Below are positions 10,038 through 23,480 of a stretch of 64,000 nt of DNA, in pieces. The stretch comes from Impatiens glandulifera (taxonomy: Eukaryota; Streptophyta; Magnoliopsida; Ericales; Balsaminaceae). Numbering within the stretch: position 1 is the first letter of the stretch; every line of letters starts with the position of its first letter. Under the pieces are notes generated by a model that saw only the letters and a program-made list of their open reading frames with translations, was not told where the DNA came from and did not search any database. Location of the stretch: contig NC_061864.1 in NCBI RefSeq assembly GCF_907164915.1, positions 11,415,889 through 11,479,888 on the forward strand, written 5' to 3'. Position numbers and translations under genes: made by a program.

Positions 10038-13000
10038 ACTTCTTCTCTGTTTAAAAAAAAAATAAAAAAACTATTTTTTTACCTTTATTTTTATTTTGTT
10101 TGTTAATATATAATATTATGTAAATATCAAAAACATTTTAAAGAATTTATTTCCACTATACACAATTCAATTTCTCAGAAATTGACATTCATAATTGTAG
10201 GGTGTAATTAATTAAATTTATAAAATTAAATAGAATGGAATGAACCCTTTCTTATTTTAAAACACAAATAATGTCCTGGACAATTAATTTTTTTATTTTT
10301 TACGAGTTTAGTTTATATATGTTGATCTATTTATTTATGAAAATGATAACAAGATATAGTCAATTATTTTATTAACATGTTTCTTAAAACAATTAGAGTA
10401 ACTTAAGAAGTTTCTTCTCCAAAAAGTTTTAATTGAAAAAATATATATAATATTTTTTTATATAGACATTATATCTTTACCCATAAATAAACATTGAAAG
10501 ATATTTATTTTAGTACAAAAATTAAGATTATATGTATTTTAATAAAAAGTTCTTTTATACCTGATTGATCTTTAGAAAACTATTTATTTTTTTATTTTTT
10601 AAAAAGTTCATTTATATTAAAAATGAAAAAAATTCGTTTAAGAGACATAAAAAAAAAATTCTTTAACAAGTTATCGGGCTCGTAAATCTTCGAGAGAACG
10701 ATTAATTTTCCGACAAACTGTGCTGAATTTTCTAAATGAATCTCAGAAATATCATAATAATAATACTATGAATGATACGTATCGGACGACTACATTCGAT
10801 CATTGAAAGTTCGACGATTTTTTTCCAACCATATAGTCTACCAAATAATAATTGGGTATGGTAACCCAAATATGTATGTATGTGAGTCTGTCATAACAGT
10901 CGTATCAATCTAAACTTCTCATCAACTACTTAAAGTCTCAATATCACCAAATGAATCTCTCAAAGAATAAACAAATATGAAATTAAAAATATATATATTA
11001 ATTATAATCTCAAGTATAAATGAATTTCAAAAATAATTATTTTTTTTTATTAACCCAATATTCAAACTTAATTCAACCTTGAATGTCAAAATTTAACCTC
11101 TATTCATATTCTATTTAATAAAAATAGACAAAGACCGATGTATTAATTAATCTTGTATTAATAACACGAGGAATAAGTATTAGTTTGAAATTTAAATATT
11201 TATATATATGAGTTTTATATAAATTAAGATTATTCAAAATATGGTATTATCTTTGACTATATAATAGGCTGTTAGAGTACCCGTTATTTCTTTTACATTC
11301 TTAATATTCATTATTCAAAGTTTTAAACAGCTGACTTTTGTTTATGAAAAACAATATTTAAGGATTATGTTAAATTTGAGTTAGCTTAACTTAGCTGCTG
11401 AATGATCTTGTCAATAATAGAAGTCAGAGTATATAACTATCTATATATATTGATTAATTCTAGGTCCAGCTTGTCATGAATATTTTAAAGTAGCTCTTAG
11501 TTTTAATAAAGCATTTATCAATTTTAATTGCAATAGTCATTTTCACTTTGTGTATATAGTAAATTGCAATGTTTTTGATATACAATAGTCAAATAGTCAT
11601 TTTTAATTTTGATTTATATTTTAATATATTCTTAATTAAATTTGAGTTAGCTTAGCTAGCTGCTGAATAATCTTACCAATCTACCATATTTGTTTTTTAA
11701 TTTTAATTTATTTAGTTATATTTCTTAATTTACATGTTTAAATAAGACATGTAAGATAAAATATCACAATAAAGCATAAGTTAAGGGGTCACAAATTAAA
11801 AAATAAAATAAAAATCTCGCCTAATTCGTATTATTTGATTATTCATGTTTTCATAAAGTAAATCCTGAATACGTATTATTTGATGTCTTGATGGGCTGGA
11901 CTATTATTGACTTCTAAATTGGGCCTAGGACATGATTATTTTATCTTCATTCTTACGTCTGATTTTCGAATTCTCTACATTTTTGCAAAATTTTATAATT
12001 TTTAATTTATTATTATTATTTTCTAGATAGAAGAGAATTCAATTCAAGAGCTGCCTCCCTAACGTAATTACTCATCAAATCCAAACAAATCCATTAATCT
12101 TGTTCAGGTTCTACTTATGTTTTGTAACCTTTTTTTTTTCTCCTCAATTACTTTATAAAATTGCATAAAGTTTTATTTTTTACACTATTTTTTATTCTTA
12201 GTTTTTATTATTTTGTTAGGTTAGAGATAATTTAATTCTAACACTGGGAGCTGCAGAAACAACAAACTCTTATACTTTCTATTTTTTTATTCTTTTTTGC
12301 TTTGCAAAATTGTATATTGTTTTCATTTTTTGACATTATTTTTTTACTCATGCTTATTACTTTATTTTACAATTTTTTTATATTAACAAAATTTTAAATT
12401 ATTAAAACGATTTTATTTGACAAAAGTTAATAATCAAAACCTTTATATTCTTATATTAAAAAATATTATATTTATTAATTATTTTTAAATATAATTATAA
12501 TTATAATTATATATATGCCATTCTTAATATTTATACTAAAATAAAAAAATTTCATTTAATTTATAAAATTATATGCATCATTAAATTTTATATAAATATT
12601 TTTTTTAAAATTTTGCATTACTTATAATTTAGATTAATGTTTACATAAAAAACTTTTCTTTATAAAAGATTAATAATTATAGTTTGAAATTGCAATATGA
12701 TCATTAATATAAAAATATTGGTGTATCATGTATATATGATTCTTGTATCTTTAATAATTTGAGAGTAGTTTGATTAATTAGGAGTACCACATCATTAATC
12801 TAAATTCTTTATCCAAAACATACATGATACAATGCCTATTTATTAATTTAAGGCAACCCATTCACTTACTTTTATTTTTAAATCAGTTAATTTATGAAAT
12901 AAACTCAGTCATAAGACTCATAACCAAACACTTAAGTTAACAAGATGGTCGAGTTTTGCAAAAAATATATAGTAAATTAAGAAAGACATTTCTTGATTTA

Positions 13001-16000
13001 TTCGTTGTGGATTGATTATATGAAATAAATGTAAATTGTGCATAATGTATGGTGCATAATATTATCAGTCACACACATGCAAGCTCAAAGATGATAATAA
13101 TAATAATATAATATAGTAAAAAATGTCCCATTTGCAAAAATGAAGGGACCGATTAACTAGTTTAATAATGCTAATGGCTAATTAGAGATAGAATGATCAT
13201 TCATTCAAACATCAACAACAACATCCGTCCAATTTTTATTATTATTTTTTTCAATAAATAAAAAATAATTTGTCCAATTAATTCCACCACCCCAATTCTG
13301 AGGTAATTGAATTGGTCTTTCTGATATGAGCTTCAAATTTGCTTGACCCCACCCACCCACGGTCCCCATAATCCTTCCATCTCAACTCTCAAGTCTCCTT
13401 CTAAACGTACGGGTTTGTTTGTTTGTTTTGCATTATTTTCAAATAATCTGATTCATTTATGCAGCATGTGTGTGGGGGACAAATTGCTCTTGCTAGCTAT
13501 TTTGGTGGTTTGCCTTATTAGAGGGATTGTTTCATTTGTTGAGGCAAATGTTTTCATTACTAGTTAACAAATCAATGTAACCCGCGGTGAATTTTATAAA
13601 ATAAAAATAAGAAACGAGTACAAGTCGAGAATCTAGTTTCCCAATTATGTTATCAACAACATTAATTGTCACTTGTTGTTGTGTTCATTGTTAAGTTAGT
13701 ACATCTACCTCTTATGAGAGACACAAATAAAACATTTACATATTACTCATAAATATTTTATAGAGAATAAGACCAAGTCCAATATAAAAAACAATAAGAA
13801 TTAGGAAACTAAAGTAATTGACATACATGTGAGGACGGAAAAGAAAAGACAACACATGAAACACAATATCTTAAACAATATATAAAATTTAATAAAATAA
13901 AGAAGAATTAACATAAATGTCATTTTTTAATGACTGTTTAGGTCAGATGAAGAACTTTTGGAAGAATTATTTCATTTGATATGAACAAAGAAATAATCCT
14001 ACAAAGATATTAGTATTTTATCGTGATAATTCTAGTGAGAAAAGGAGGGGTCTTAAGTAATAATATTTTAATATTAATTATTGAATTAAATGATTGAATA
14101 TTTAATGATAGAATTGTTTTCAACCAAATAAGCCAAGATCAAACAGAATTTAAGAGATGTTGATGTTGAAATTTTTAAGATTTGTATAAATGAATAAAAA
14201 AGAATAAGTAATTTGAATTTGTTTAAGATAATTCTAAAATATTTTTAGTTTAAAATTAAAATTTAATAAAATTAAAATAAGATTATTTTAATTGATTATA
14301 TTAAATGATTTGATAAAAAAATAAAATAAAAATAACACTTAAAAAACCTATAATTAATAATTCAAAATCAAATGAGGTCTTCATATGTTGTAACTTGTAA
14401 GATATATAATGCATCATTTAGACATCTATACTATACTTATTATTTTATTTTTTAAATTAAATTGAAAATATAATAATTTTATACTAATTTAGTAGAAAAT
14501 TAAGTCTATATGGGACGCATAGGTGGTTGTCAATAGAAAATAGTTATGATTAGACTTGTAAGTGTACAAGTGCATAGAAAATAATTAAGATTAAATTTGT
14601 AATAAAGGTATGCCAATAAGAAAAAGTTTGATTAGACTTGTAATAACTGCATATTATATGATCATATCATAGAAAAATAAAATATAATTAGACGTGTGTA
14701 ATAAATACATGTCATTAAAACGAAAAAACTTTAGACCTTAATAGGCTGGGTTTTAAAAATAATATATATTCATGAAAGCATAATTGGTTCTGCCCACATG
14801 TTTCATTTTTATTTATTTTAAACATAAAACATATTTTTTATCCGTAATTTCTTCTATCAAATCCCTCTAAATCATTAGTTAAAATATTAAAGTATTATTT
14901 ATTTTTAAAAAATATATATTATTATTATATATAACCTTCTAATTTTAAAAAAAAAAATAAATACAATTATTCAAAATCACCACAAATAAAGAGTATTGAA
15001 ATAAAATGTGAATTATTTAATAATCTTAATGAACTCGTATAAATTTTAAATAAATGATTTTTTTATAGTAAAAATATTTAAATAATAATAATATATAATG
15101 ATAAAAGAAATAAAAAATGATAATATTTTTCAAAATAACACTTAAAAATTAGATAATGTTTGAATCAAAATTTTGATAAAATGTTTGAATATCCTTTAGT
15201 AAAGATTCAGTTTGAGCTTTGTTAATGAACTATTGATGGATAAAATAATCATAATACATCAAGTTTGAGCTTTGTTAATGAAGTATTATTTTGTCACTAA
15301 AAAATATGAAAATTGAATACCCAACTTAAAAATTAAATGCTTGAAGTTCAAGTTTTGATTTATAATTTATTTTTTACAGGTAATAAAAAATACAAATGAG
15401 TCAAAATTTTATTCAATTGGTGAAAATGTGTTAACCAATTCAAAAACGTGTTAAAATTAAAATGATTAACTATATATTTTTTTAAAAAAAGGGTTAACCA
15501 CTTATTAAACCTACTAAAATGTGTTAGATTAATAAAACTTATTAAACCTATCAAATATACCGTTAAAAAACATTAAGTCAAATAAATCAAAAACTTGTTA
15601 ATCAAGTCAAACAAATTTAAAAAAAAAAACTTTTTAAACAAGTTTAAACTTATAATTAAGAATATGAATAAAGAAAATAAGTTAAATAAATTTAATTTAT
15701 CAAATAACACAATTTAATTTGAGTTATCTAATTTATACCCAATTTAACCCCATCTAATACATATTAATAAATAATATGAATTAAGTTTAATCAATTTAAT
15801 TTGAGTTATATATCATTAATATGAATTAAGTTTGCTAAATTAATTTGTATTATATATTATAAGTTGGATAATACGGATTCTGAATATATGCCTAGCTATA
15901 TGAAACTATTGGTCAAAGGTAAATAAAATGAGGGAACTAAGTCAATGATATGAAAATAGAGGAGACCCTTTCTAAGCAAAAACTTGTATATGTATATCAT

Positions 16001-16900
16001 TTGCTCTTGGGACAGGGTTTCTTTGAAAATGTTTTATTTGATAAAAATGACCGATTATATTTAGAATTTTGTTGTGATAAATTAATAAAATGTTTTTTAA
16101 TTTGCATATAAAATTTAAATTTAATAAAAATAAAATAAGACTTTTTCTTTAATGAGTTATTTCAAAAACTATGATGAGCGGTGATTTTGAGGGAGTTAAA
16201 AATATTTAATATATTATAATAAAATATTTTATTTAAATGGAGTAATATGATAGATTAAGAGAAAAGTGAAATTATTCTTTTGTGGGTTTTTTTTCTTGAG
16301 GGTTTTTTAGTTGGGATAGAACCGTGACCTTATTGTTTATAAGCCGACTTTTATTACTGTTGTATCTTGATATACTTTATTATCTTGTCATAATTTGAAA
16401 ATAAGATATTAGTTATCCAAATAATCCAAAAACAATATAGGCCAAAAGTTGGCAAGCACTGATTGGTCTTTAGTATTTCCCTTCCGATTAAAATGTTGCG
16501 GTCAAAGTAAACTTAGAGAAATTTTGGATGTGGGTTGACTTGTGATGTGACCTACACCACATCAAATTAGTTAAAATATTAGTTTAAAATAAGCAATTCT
16601 TTGATCATATTATATATACCATATATATATATATATATATATAACGAAATAAAAGATGCTCACGCATGCTTATATTGACTCCTTCAAAGCCAAATTCGGT
16701 CAGAACGGTATTGACCGGGCAACAAGCCAACAATGAATGTTAAAAATAAATAAATTAACAAACACGCCTTTCCCAGAAGGAAAGCTACTACTTTAATTTT
16801 TGATAAATGAATTCATCAATTATTGGATCTACACTTTCATGAATAGTCAAATATAACTGTATATATATATATAAATATATGGCAGACAACTAGCTTAAAT
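10038..16900. other. Gene-poor AT-rich intergenic region, about 6.9 kb
   Basis: No convincing coding region. Contents seen: a segment at about 10660-10860 that recurs in diverged form at 54760-54970; many homopolymer and TA tracts; a short signal-peptide-like frame near 13466-13567 that I do not accept as a gene. From about 16440 the sequence is probably MLO upstream region. Confidence 0.5.
10660..10860 (+). repeat. Diverged dispersed repeat (pair with 54760-54970)
   Basis: Shares ordered blocks with the 54.8-kb region: GCTCGTAAAT, ACGATTAATT, AATGATACG, ATTGAAA-TTCGA, ATAGTC-ACCA and AATAATTGGG. Origin unknown; no ends recognised. Confidence 0.5.
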
Positions 16901-16924
16901 ATATAACCACCACATGAACTCAGT

Positions 16925-17077
16925 CCTCCTATATACCATTGTAAGCCTCATATTCACAAAAAGAGAGATAAATACAAAGAAACCTCATATATAGATCTGA
17001 TCTGAGCTGAGCTGAGCTAGCTAGACACCATTTTTAACACAACATAAACTCGATATCGAGAAAGCTTAGTTGAACTG
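16925..17077 (+). promoter_or_regulatory. Putative core promoter and leader of the MLO gene
   Basis: A TATA-like CCTATATACCA lies at about 16928, roughly 150 bases before the start codon. The leader contains a GAGCT-rich stretch (about 16998-17022). Assignment rests on position only. Confidence 0.35.
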
Positions 17078-20000
17078 ATGGCGGGCAAGGAGCGTTCTCT
17101 AGAGGAAACGCCAACATGGGCTGTTGCAGTGGTTTGCTTTGTATTGGTTGCAATATCAATACTCTTGGAACAAGCCCTTCACTTTGTTGGACATGTATGT
17201 ATATATATCATATTCTAGCTAGCTAATTGTTCTTCTTAATATATAATTAGCCATCTAATTACTAATTGGTATTGGTAATATTGATGATCATTAGTGGTTG
17301 AAGAAGAAAAACAAACCAGCACTATGTGAAGCACTTGAGAAACTTAAAGCAGGTAATTAATCAGTCAAGTAATTACTAATTATACGTTTTTGCTAACAAT
17401 TAATAATAATTATATGTTTTTGAATAATTTTAGAGCTGATGGTGATGGGATTCATATCATTGCTGCTAACAGTTGGGAAAGCGCCCATTTCAGGAATATG
17501 TGTTTCTGAGAAAGTTGCAAAATCATGGCATCCTTGTGATAAAGAGAAACAAACTGAATATGATGATAAGTGCATAAAAAAGGTAATTCTTTATTCATAA
17601 TAATAATAATAATTAATAATTCTATATTTAATTTTACTTTTGTTCATTTTTTTTTTTTAATTCAGGGTTTAATTACATTGGTGTCTGCTTATGGAATTCA
17701 TCAACTACACATATTTATATTTGTCTTGGCAATTGTTCATATACTCTATTGTATTTCCACCCTGGCCATTGGTACACTCAAGGTAATTAAGTAAATAAAT
17801 CATTAATTAATTATATTTACCAAATTAGTTAAGAGAAGAACATCAGTTTTTTATTTTATAATTGGTCTTAACTACTTTTATATATTCATTGTATATTTAT
17901 ATCCATATAAAAAAAATATTTGTATATAGTTGACTAATTTTAAATAATATAATATCTTGATCACTTAAACATGAGATCAAATATTCTCTCTATATATTGA
18001 TATATATATTATTTTATTTAAATAATTCAGATGAGAAGATGGAAGGCATGGGAGGATGAGACAAAGACAATTGAATTCCAATATTATCATGGTATATATG
18101 TGATATTTATTATACAAGTAGCTAGATATTCCTTTTTACTAATTTGTATTTATAACAATTTTATACTAAGAATTATCATTTTTATGTCTATTATAATAAA
18201 TACTCATCTAAATAAATGAAATTTTGTACAGACCCTGAGAGATTTAGATTCGCAAGAGAGACATCATTTGGTCGCAGACATTTGAGTTTTTGGAGTAAAT
18301 CAACTGTTCTATTATGGACAGTAAGTTTTAATATTATTTTTCATTTATTTCTACATTTCTTCTTTGTTGTTAGGTATATAACTTATTTTTAATATTGGCC
18401 TAATGATTGTTTAGTGGGGTTGATGATTAAATTTGTATATAAGAAGTCATCTCTTTATGTCCCCACTAAAAGTAAACTGAGTTATATATATATAACACAT
18501 TGACCCTATTATTTAAAAATCATATTTTTCAAATAAATTAATTTATAGTTATAAGTGAGTCTCATTTTATATAGTTTAAACATTAATATGCTTATATCTT
18601 TATAATTATTGAAATTCAAATAATTAATCTATTTATAATTTGGGATGATTATAGGTATGTTTTTTCAGACAGTTCGTCACATCTGTGACCAAAGTTGATT
18701 ACATGACCTTGAGACATGGTTTCATTGTTGTAAGTTCATTTTCTTTTACCAACTTTACTTATGCATATTTTAATTATACAAAAAGATATATAACTGATTT
18801 TGGCATAATATTCAGGCACATTTAGCACCTCAAAGGCAGACTAATTTTGATTTCCAAAAGTATATCAATAGATCACTAGAACAAGATTTCAAAGTCGTCG
18901 TGGGAATAAGGTATTGATCGATCATTCGTAAACGAAAAGTTCGAATTTGATATATTTTTTTTAAATTGATTTTTTGTTATAAGTTAATTAATGATTATTA
19001 TCTTATCATGTTTACAGTCCAATCATATGGCTTTTTGCAGTCACATTCCTTCTTACCAATACCCACGGTAAGATCAACTTGTACAAATTAATTAAGTCAA
19101 CTCTTTTAATTTAATTGAAAATATATAGGATCAAAACTCATATTGATTTTGTTATTATCTTCAGGATGGTTCTCATATCTATGGCTGCCATTTATCCCTC
19201 TTATTGTAAGTATATAATTCAACTCAATTCATAATCGATAAAAAATTTCAAAATATTTAAATATATGTTATTGATGATCAATCGGTTATTGCAGATATTG
19301 CTAGTAATAGGGACAAAGTTACAAGTAATAATAACAAGATTGGGGTTGAGAATTCAAGAAACGGGAGAGGTGGTGAAGGGAACCCCGGTGGTTCAGCCAG
19401 GAGACGACTTGTTCTGGTTCAAAAACCCTCGTCTCCTTCTCTTTTTCATCCATTTAGTCCTCTTTACCGTAAGAACAAATTAATCGAATTAAAGTTAACA
19501 TATATATATTTTTTTAATATAGCCTTAATTATATAATAACCATATTTTGATCATCTTATTGCAGAATGCCTTTCAAATTGCTTTTTTCATTTGGAGTTGG
19601 GTAAGAATCATAATTCATATAGTAATTAATACTTTGCCAATAACCTTTAATTTGGTTAATTATTAATGGGATGTGGTAATTTGTTTTTTTACAGTATGAA
19701 TTTTCTTTGAGGTCATGCTACCACCAGAAGCTTGAAGATATAATCATAAGGCTCTCAATGGGGTGAGTTTAATGAATTCAATTAATTAAACTATTTTGTA
19801 TTAATAAATAATTAACCTTTGGTTAAACTCTTAATTTGCAGTGTGATTATTCAAGTTTTATGCAGCTATGTCACGCTTCCTCTTTATGCCTTGGTAACAC
19901 AGGTTAGACGCCTAGCTATTAATATGTTTGATTAATTAATTACCTAGCTCCACATTTATCTACAGTAAAAAATAACAATTTAATCGTTTTTTCAAAAATA

Positions 20001-20799
20001 AAATAAAATAGTAACTAATTGTATTTGAGATAAAGAAGATGAGAATTTTGGTCAAAAGAAAGCTGTCTTTGGACGGAACTGTTGATTAAGATATTGTAAT
20101 AGTCAAAAGTAAAGGGACCACCAAATTAAGTCTTCCTGTCTTTTGGCACATATATTTTGTGGTCTATATTTGTTAATAATAATTGTCAAGAAAAATGGCT
20201 AAAGGGAATTAAATGGTTTTATATTGGACTTTTCATAAGAATAGTTTATTTAAAAGTCTCTATGATACATAAAAGTTTTGTTATAGACTAATAATTTTCA
20301 TTGAACTTTTGTGTCTTATAATTAATTAATGTAGATGGGAACATCAATGAAGCCAGTCATATTTGGGGATAAAGTTGCAACTGCCTTAAAATCATGGCAC
20401 CACACAGCAAAAAAACACGTAAAACACGGCAATTCAGAGTCCAACACACCGTTCTCAAGCAGACCAGGGACTCCCCTACACGGAATGTCACCTGTCCATC
20501 TCCTACGGGGACAACACCGCTACCACGATGCTCCTGGAGCCGGCAATGACAGTCTTCAAGCCACCCCGAGGGCGGCGGCCTCTAGTTATGATCATGATAT
20601 TTGGGATGAGGTCGAGACAAGATCCCCACACGGGGTTCATGATGCAGAAGGATTCGTTGTGAGAGGACAAAATGTTGATAGCGATAATCAACAACGACGA
20701 CAAACCGAGGCTGCAGGAGCATCCAGCCATGGTCAAAAGGATCAACATTATATTGATATCCATTCGAAGGACTTTTCGTTTAATAAAGAGGAGATATAA
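17078..20799 (+). CDS. MLO: MLO-family seven-transmembrane protein, clade V (powdery-mildew susceptibility type), 551 aa
   Basis: Fifteen exons join in frame: 17078-17194, 17295-17352, 17434-17582, 17666-17782, 18031-18091, 18232-18320, 18655-18729, 18816-18910, 19018-19067, 19165-19205, 19295-19468, 19565-19600, 19695-19762, 19842-19902, 20335-20799. The N-terminus [20 protein letters not shown] leads into the first membrane span; family blocks [51 protein letters not shown] and [13 protein letters not shown] follow. A calmodulin-binding helix lies around Trp418 ([14 protein letters not shown]). The tail has [17 protein letters not shown] (446-452) and DFSF (543-546), the [D/E]F[S/T]F signature of dicot clade V MLO proteins. 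Clade V members (Arabidopsis MLO2/6/12) are plasma-membrane proteins needed for successful powdery mildew entry and bind calmodulin. Clade assignment is from motifs, the role by family. Confidence 0.95.
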
Positions 20800-20984
20800 T
20801 TGTTTTTTTAGTTTGTTTCTTAATTAAAATTGACGATTGTAACTGTAATTATACGGGTAAGTGGGCATATTACCTTTCCATGTATACCAATGTTGCATAC
20901 TTACATTGAAATGAAAAGTAATATATATTTCAAATAGGCTAATAATAATTATCAACATTTTTTATTTATTTATTTAGACGTAGG

Positions 20985-22378
20985 TATCTGAACAACTAGA
21001 TTGGTCAGACGGGCCAACTCATGGCGGCAGGGTGGGTCTACCCATTAAAATCCATTGTTTGACGAGTCTACGGCGGACTGAAAATCGTCAACCCAACCCA
21101 ACCCAACCCAACCCAACCCAAGATGGGTTGCGTGTTAGGCAGGCCAGCCCGCGAGTTGTCTCATTACAAATAAAAATTATTAATAATTCTATAAAATAAG
21201 GGTTCAAGAACATGATCAAATAGTCATAATACACACCAAATAACAAGGTTTTGAAAACCGTTCCGTTCATCAACCCAGTTTTTTGGGCGAACTTCGGTCC
21301 GACCGGTTCAACCGGTTGAACCACTGGTTGGACCGGTTTAATTTTTGTAGGGTGAAACCAATAAATAAATAAATAAATAAATAAAATTATTTAAAAGTAA
21401 TAAATAAACAAAATCATATACCTTTATTTTTAATTTAACTATGATTAATTTTTAACCTAACTATGGTTAAAAAAATTTAACCTAACTATGATTAATTTTT
21501 AACTTTAAATTTATTTTCTCTCTCCAACTATCATTTCTCCAAAAGTATTGTCTTATCTCTCCTCGAAGCAAGTATCATCTTCTTCAAGTATCATCTTATC
21601 TTCTTCTGATCTTCTTCCAGTCGAAGGTAAAAGGAAGGCTCAATATTCATGTTTTTTATTTTACTTCTTAGCTGAACAGATCTAATCAAAGACGAAGGGA
21701 AGGAGGACACGGAGGAAGGAGATCAATCTTGAACAGATCTGATAAGAGGAAATTTTGGTGTTTGGAGAGAGAAAACATTTCCAACCGAAAATTTCGGTAT
21801 CTCTTTTCTGTCCAAACCGTCCGGTTCAACCGGATTTTGACCGGTTCGTAAGGTTCACGTATTAAAGCCAACAATCGGTACGGTTAATCACCCGTTTCAC
21901 GGTCGGACCGGTTGGACCGGCGGTTCGACCGCGTATTTTAAAACCTTGCCAAATAAGAATCATGTTTATCGTTACACATTAATTGATCAAATAGTTCAAC
22001 AAAATAACTAAAATTTAAAAATTTCAGTAAAGTCAACATTTTTTAAATATCATCAATTTAGATATAATTCATATCAAATCATTCTCCTTCATCGCCTTTC
22101 TCGTAGACCGAAATATTAAGTATTGATTGATTCAGTGCTTCTTAGGAGAAAAAAACTAAGGCTATGCGGCATATGTCTATAAGGCTATAAATCATATTAG
22201 ATTTTTTTTGTTAACACACGGGCCAACCCAAGTCTGACCCGCCTAGATCCGCGACCCGAGCGGGCTGACCCGTGTAGGCCCACTTCCAAATGGGTTGCTA
22301 ATATTTCAACCCAACCCGTTTAAATTGTAGCGAGGCGAGCCAACCCAACGAGCCTAACCCAAATTGACGGCTCTATGT
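20985..22378. repeat. Dispersed repeat rich in AACCC/GGGTT, interrupted by a hAT insertion
   Basis: The left arm (about 20985-21235) has GGGTGGGTCTACCCATT and five tandem AACCC units; the right arm (21957-22378) has many ACCCG/AACCC motifs and ends near GACGGCTCTA. GC-rich words in AT-rich DNA and two complementary arms suggest a transposon-derived repeat, but I could not find matching terminal inverted repeats or a target duplication, so the borders are approximate. Confidence 0.45.
21244..21948. mobile_element. Non-autonomous hAT-type element, 705 bp, with exact 8-bp target duplication
   Basis: Flanked by CCAAATAA at 21236-21243 and again at 21949-21956, an exact 8-bp duplication as made by hAT transposases. 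The ends are imperfect inverted repeats: left CAAGGTTTTGAAAAC, right end read inward CAAGGTTTTAAAATAC; the CAAGG start fits hAT termini. Subterminal regions carry inverted copies of GGTTCAACCGG and GGACCGG. The middle (about 21500-21720) is CT-rich and exon-like but encodes no transposase. It sits inside the larger repeat at 20985-22378. Confidence 0.85.
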
Positions 22379-22379
22379 A

Positions 22380-23040
22380 CAACACTACAATTAGCTAATT
22401 AGACGAACTAATAAAAGTTCATTAGTTAATATATTTTTTTAATTTATATATTTATTAATTAAATATTTTTTTATTTCTTTCCTTCTTTTTATTAATTAAT
22501 TATCAATTTCTCTCTTTACACTTTTTTATTAATTAATTAATTAATTTCTCTTCATTTATTTATTTTTTATTGTCTATTCATATGTATTCGATATTTAATT
22601 ATTTTAATTTTATTTATTTTTGCATTCTTCTTATATAACATTGATTATTTTAAAATTGTTTGATTTTTTAAAGAGTTAATATTTTGATATTACAACAGCT
22701 CATTCTTCAATAAAAAAAATCTCATTGATTTTGTTTATTATTAAAGACTATTAATTTTATTTTTCTTTATATTAAAAAAAATAAAATAAAAAATTTTACA
22801 AAATATTACAAAGAAAAAGAAATAAAAAAAAATTAATTAATAAATAAATAAATAAGAGAAATTAATTAATTAATAAAAAAGAGAAAAAAAATAAATATAT
22901 AATTAATAAATATATAAATTTTAAAAAAATTAAACGAGAATTTTTTATAATAAATACGGTTAAATAAACTTTAATATATAGGATCAATTTTTTATAATAT
23001 ACGGTTAAATAAACTTTAATATACGATGTAACTAAGCTAC
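22380..23040. other. AT-rich intergenic region upstream of the E2 gene
   Basis: Contains AATT/TTAATTAA-rich runs. Stretches at about 22490-22560 and 22840-22920 are roughly inverted copies of each other (TTAATTAATTAATTAAT against its complement). No gene. Confidence 0.4.
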
Positions 23041-23053
23041 TTGAATAAGCATC

Positions 23054-23150
23054 TACGTCAGCAGAAGCATCGTATGAATGGCCCAGAAGTGAGTTTTGAA
23101 CGGGCCTTGTAAAATTCAGGCGAAGCCCGTTTTCCCTCTTATAAGCCCAA
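23054..23150 (+). promoter_or_regulatory. Candidate proximal promoter elements of the E2-C gene
   Basis: Contains ACGTCA (about 23056), GGCCCA (23080-23085), AACGG (23099-23103) followed by GGCC, and AAGCCCAAC (about 23143). GGCCCA and GCCCAA are site II/TCP-type elements of genes active in dividing cells; AACGG is the core of the plant M-phase MSA element. Clustering fits a cell-cycle E2, but all of these are short motifs. Confidence 0.35.
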
Positions 23151-23369
23151 CTATAATAAACAAATATTTTTTGTATTAAAAAAGTAAATTGAGATATAGA
23201 GATAGAAATGGAGATGGAGAGGTGTCTGTAAGCAAGTAATTAATGAAATCGATTGATCGATCGATCGATCGAGTGTTCTTGGTTGATTCATTCTTCTGTA
23301 TCGCTTTTCCCGTTCTTGCTGACGACGTAAAGCAATTGTTTATACAGTCTTACACGTTATTATTACAGG

Positions 23370-23371
23370 AC

Positions 23372-23411
<40 letters not shown>
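23370..23411 (+). repeat. (GAAA)n tetranucleotide repeat in the E2 gene leader
   Basis: About ten GAAA units in the presumed 5' UTR. A second short repeat, (ATCG)n, lies at about 23249-23272. Confidence 0.9.
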
Positions 23412-23480
23412 AACGGACTTTATATTTGTTTTTCTTCTTATTCTTCTTCAGGATTCAATCATCATCATCAATTACGATCG

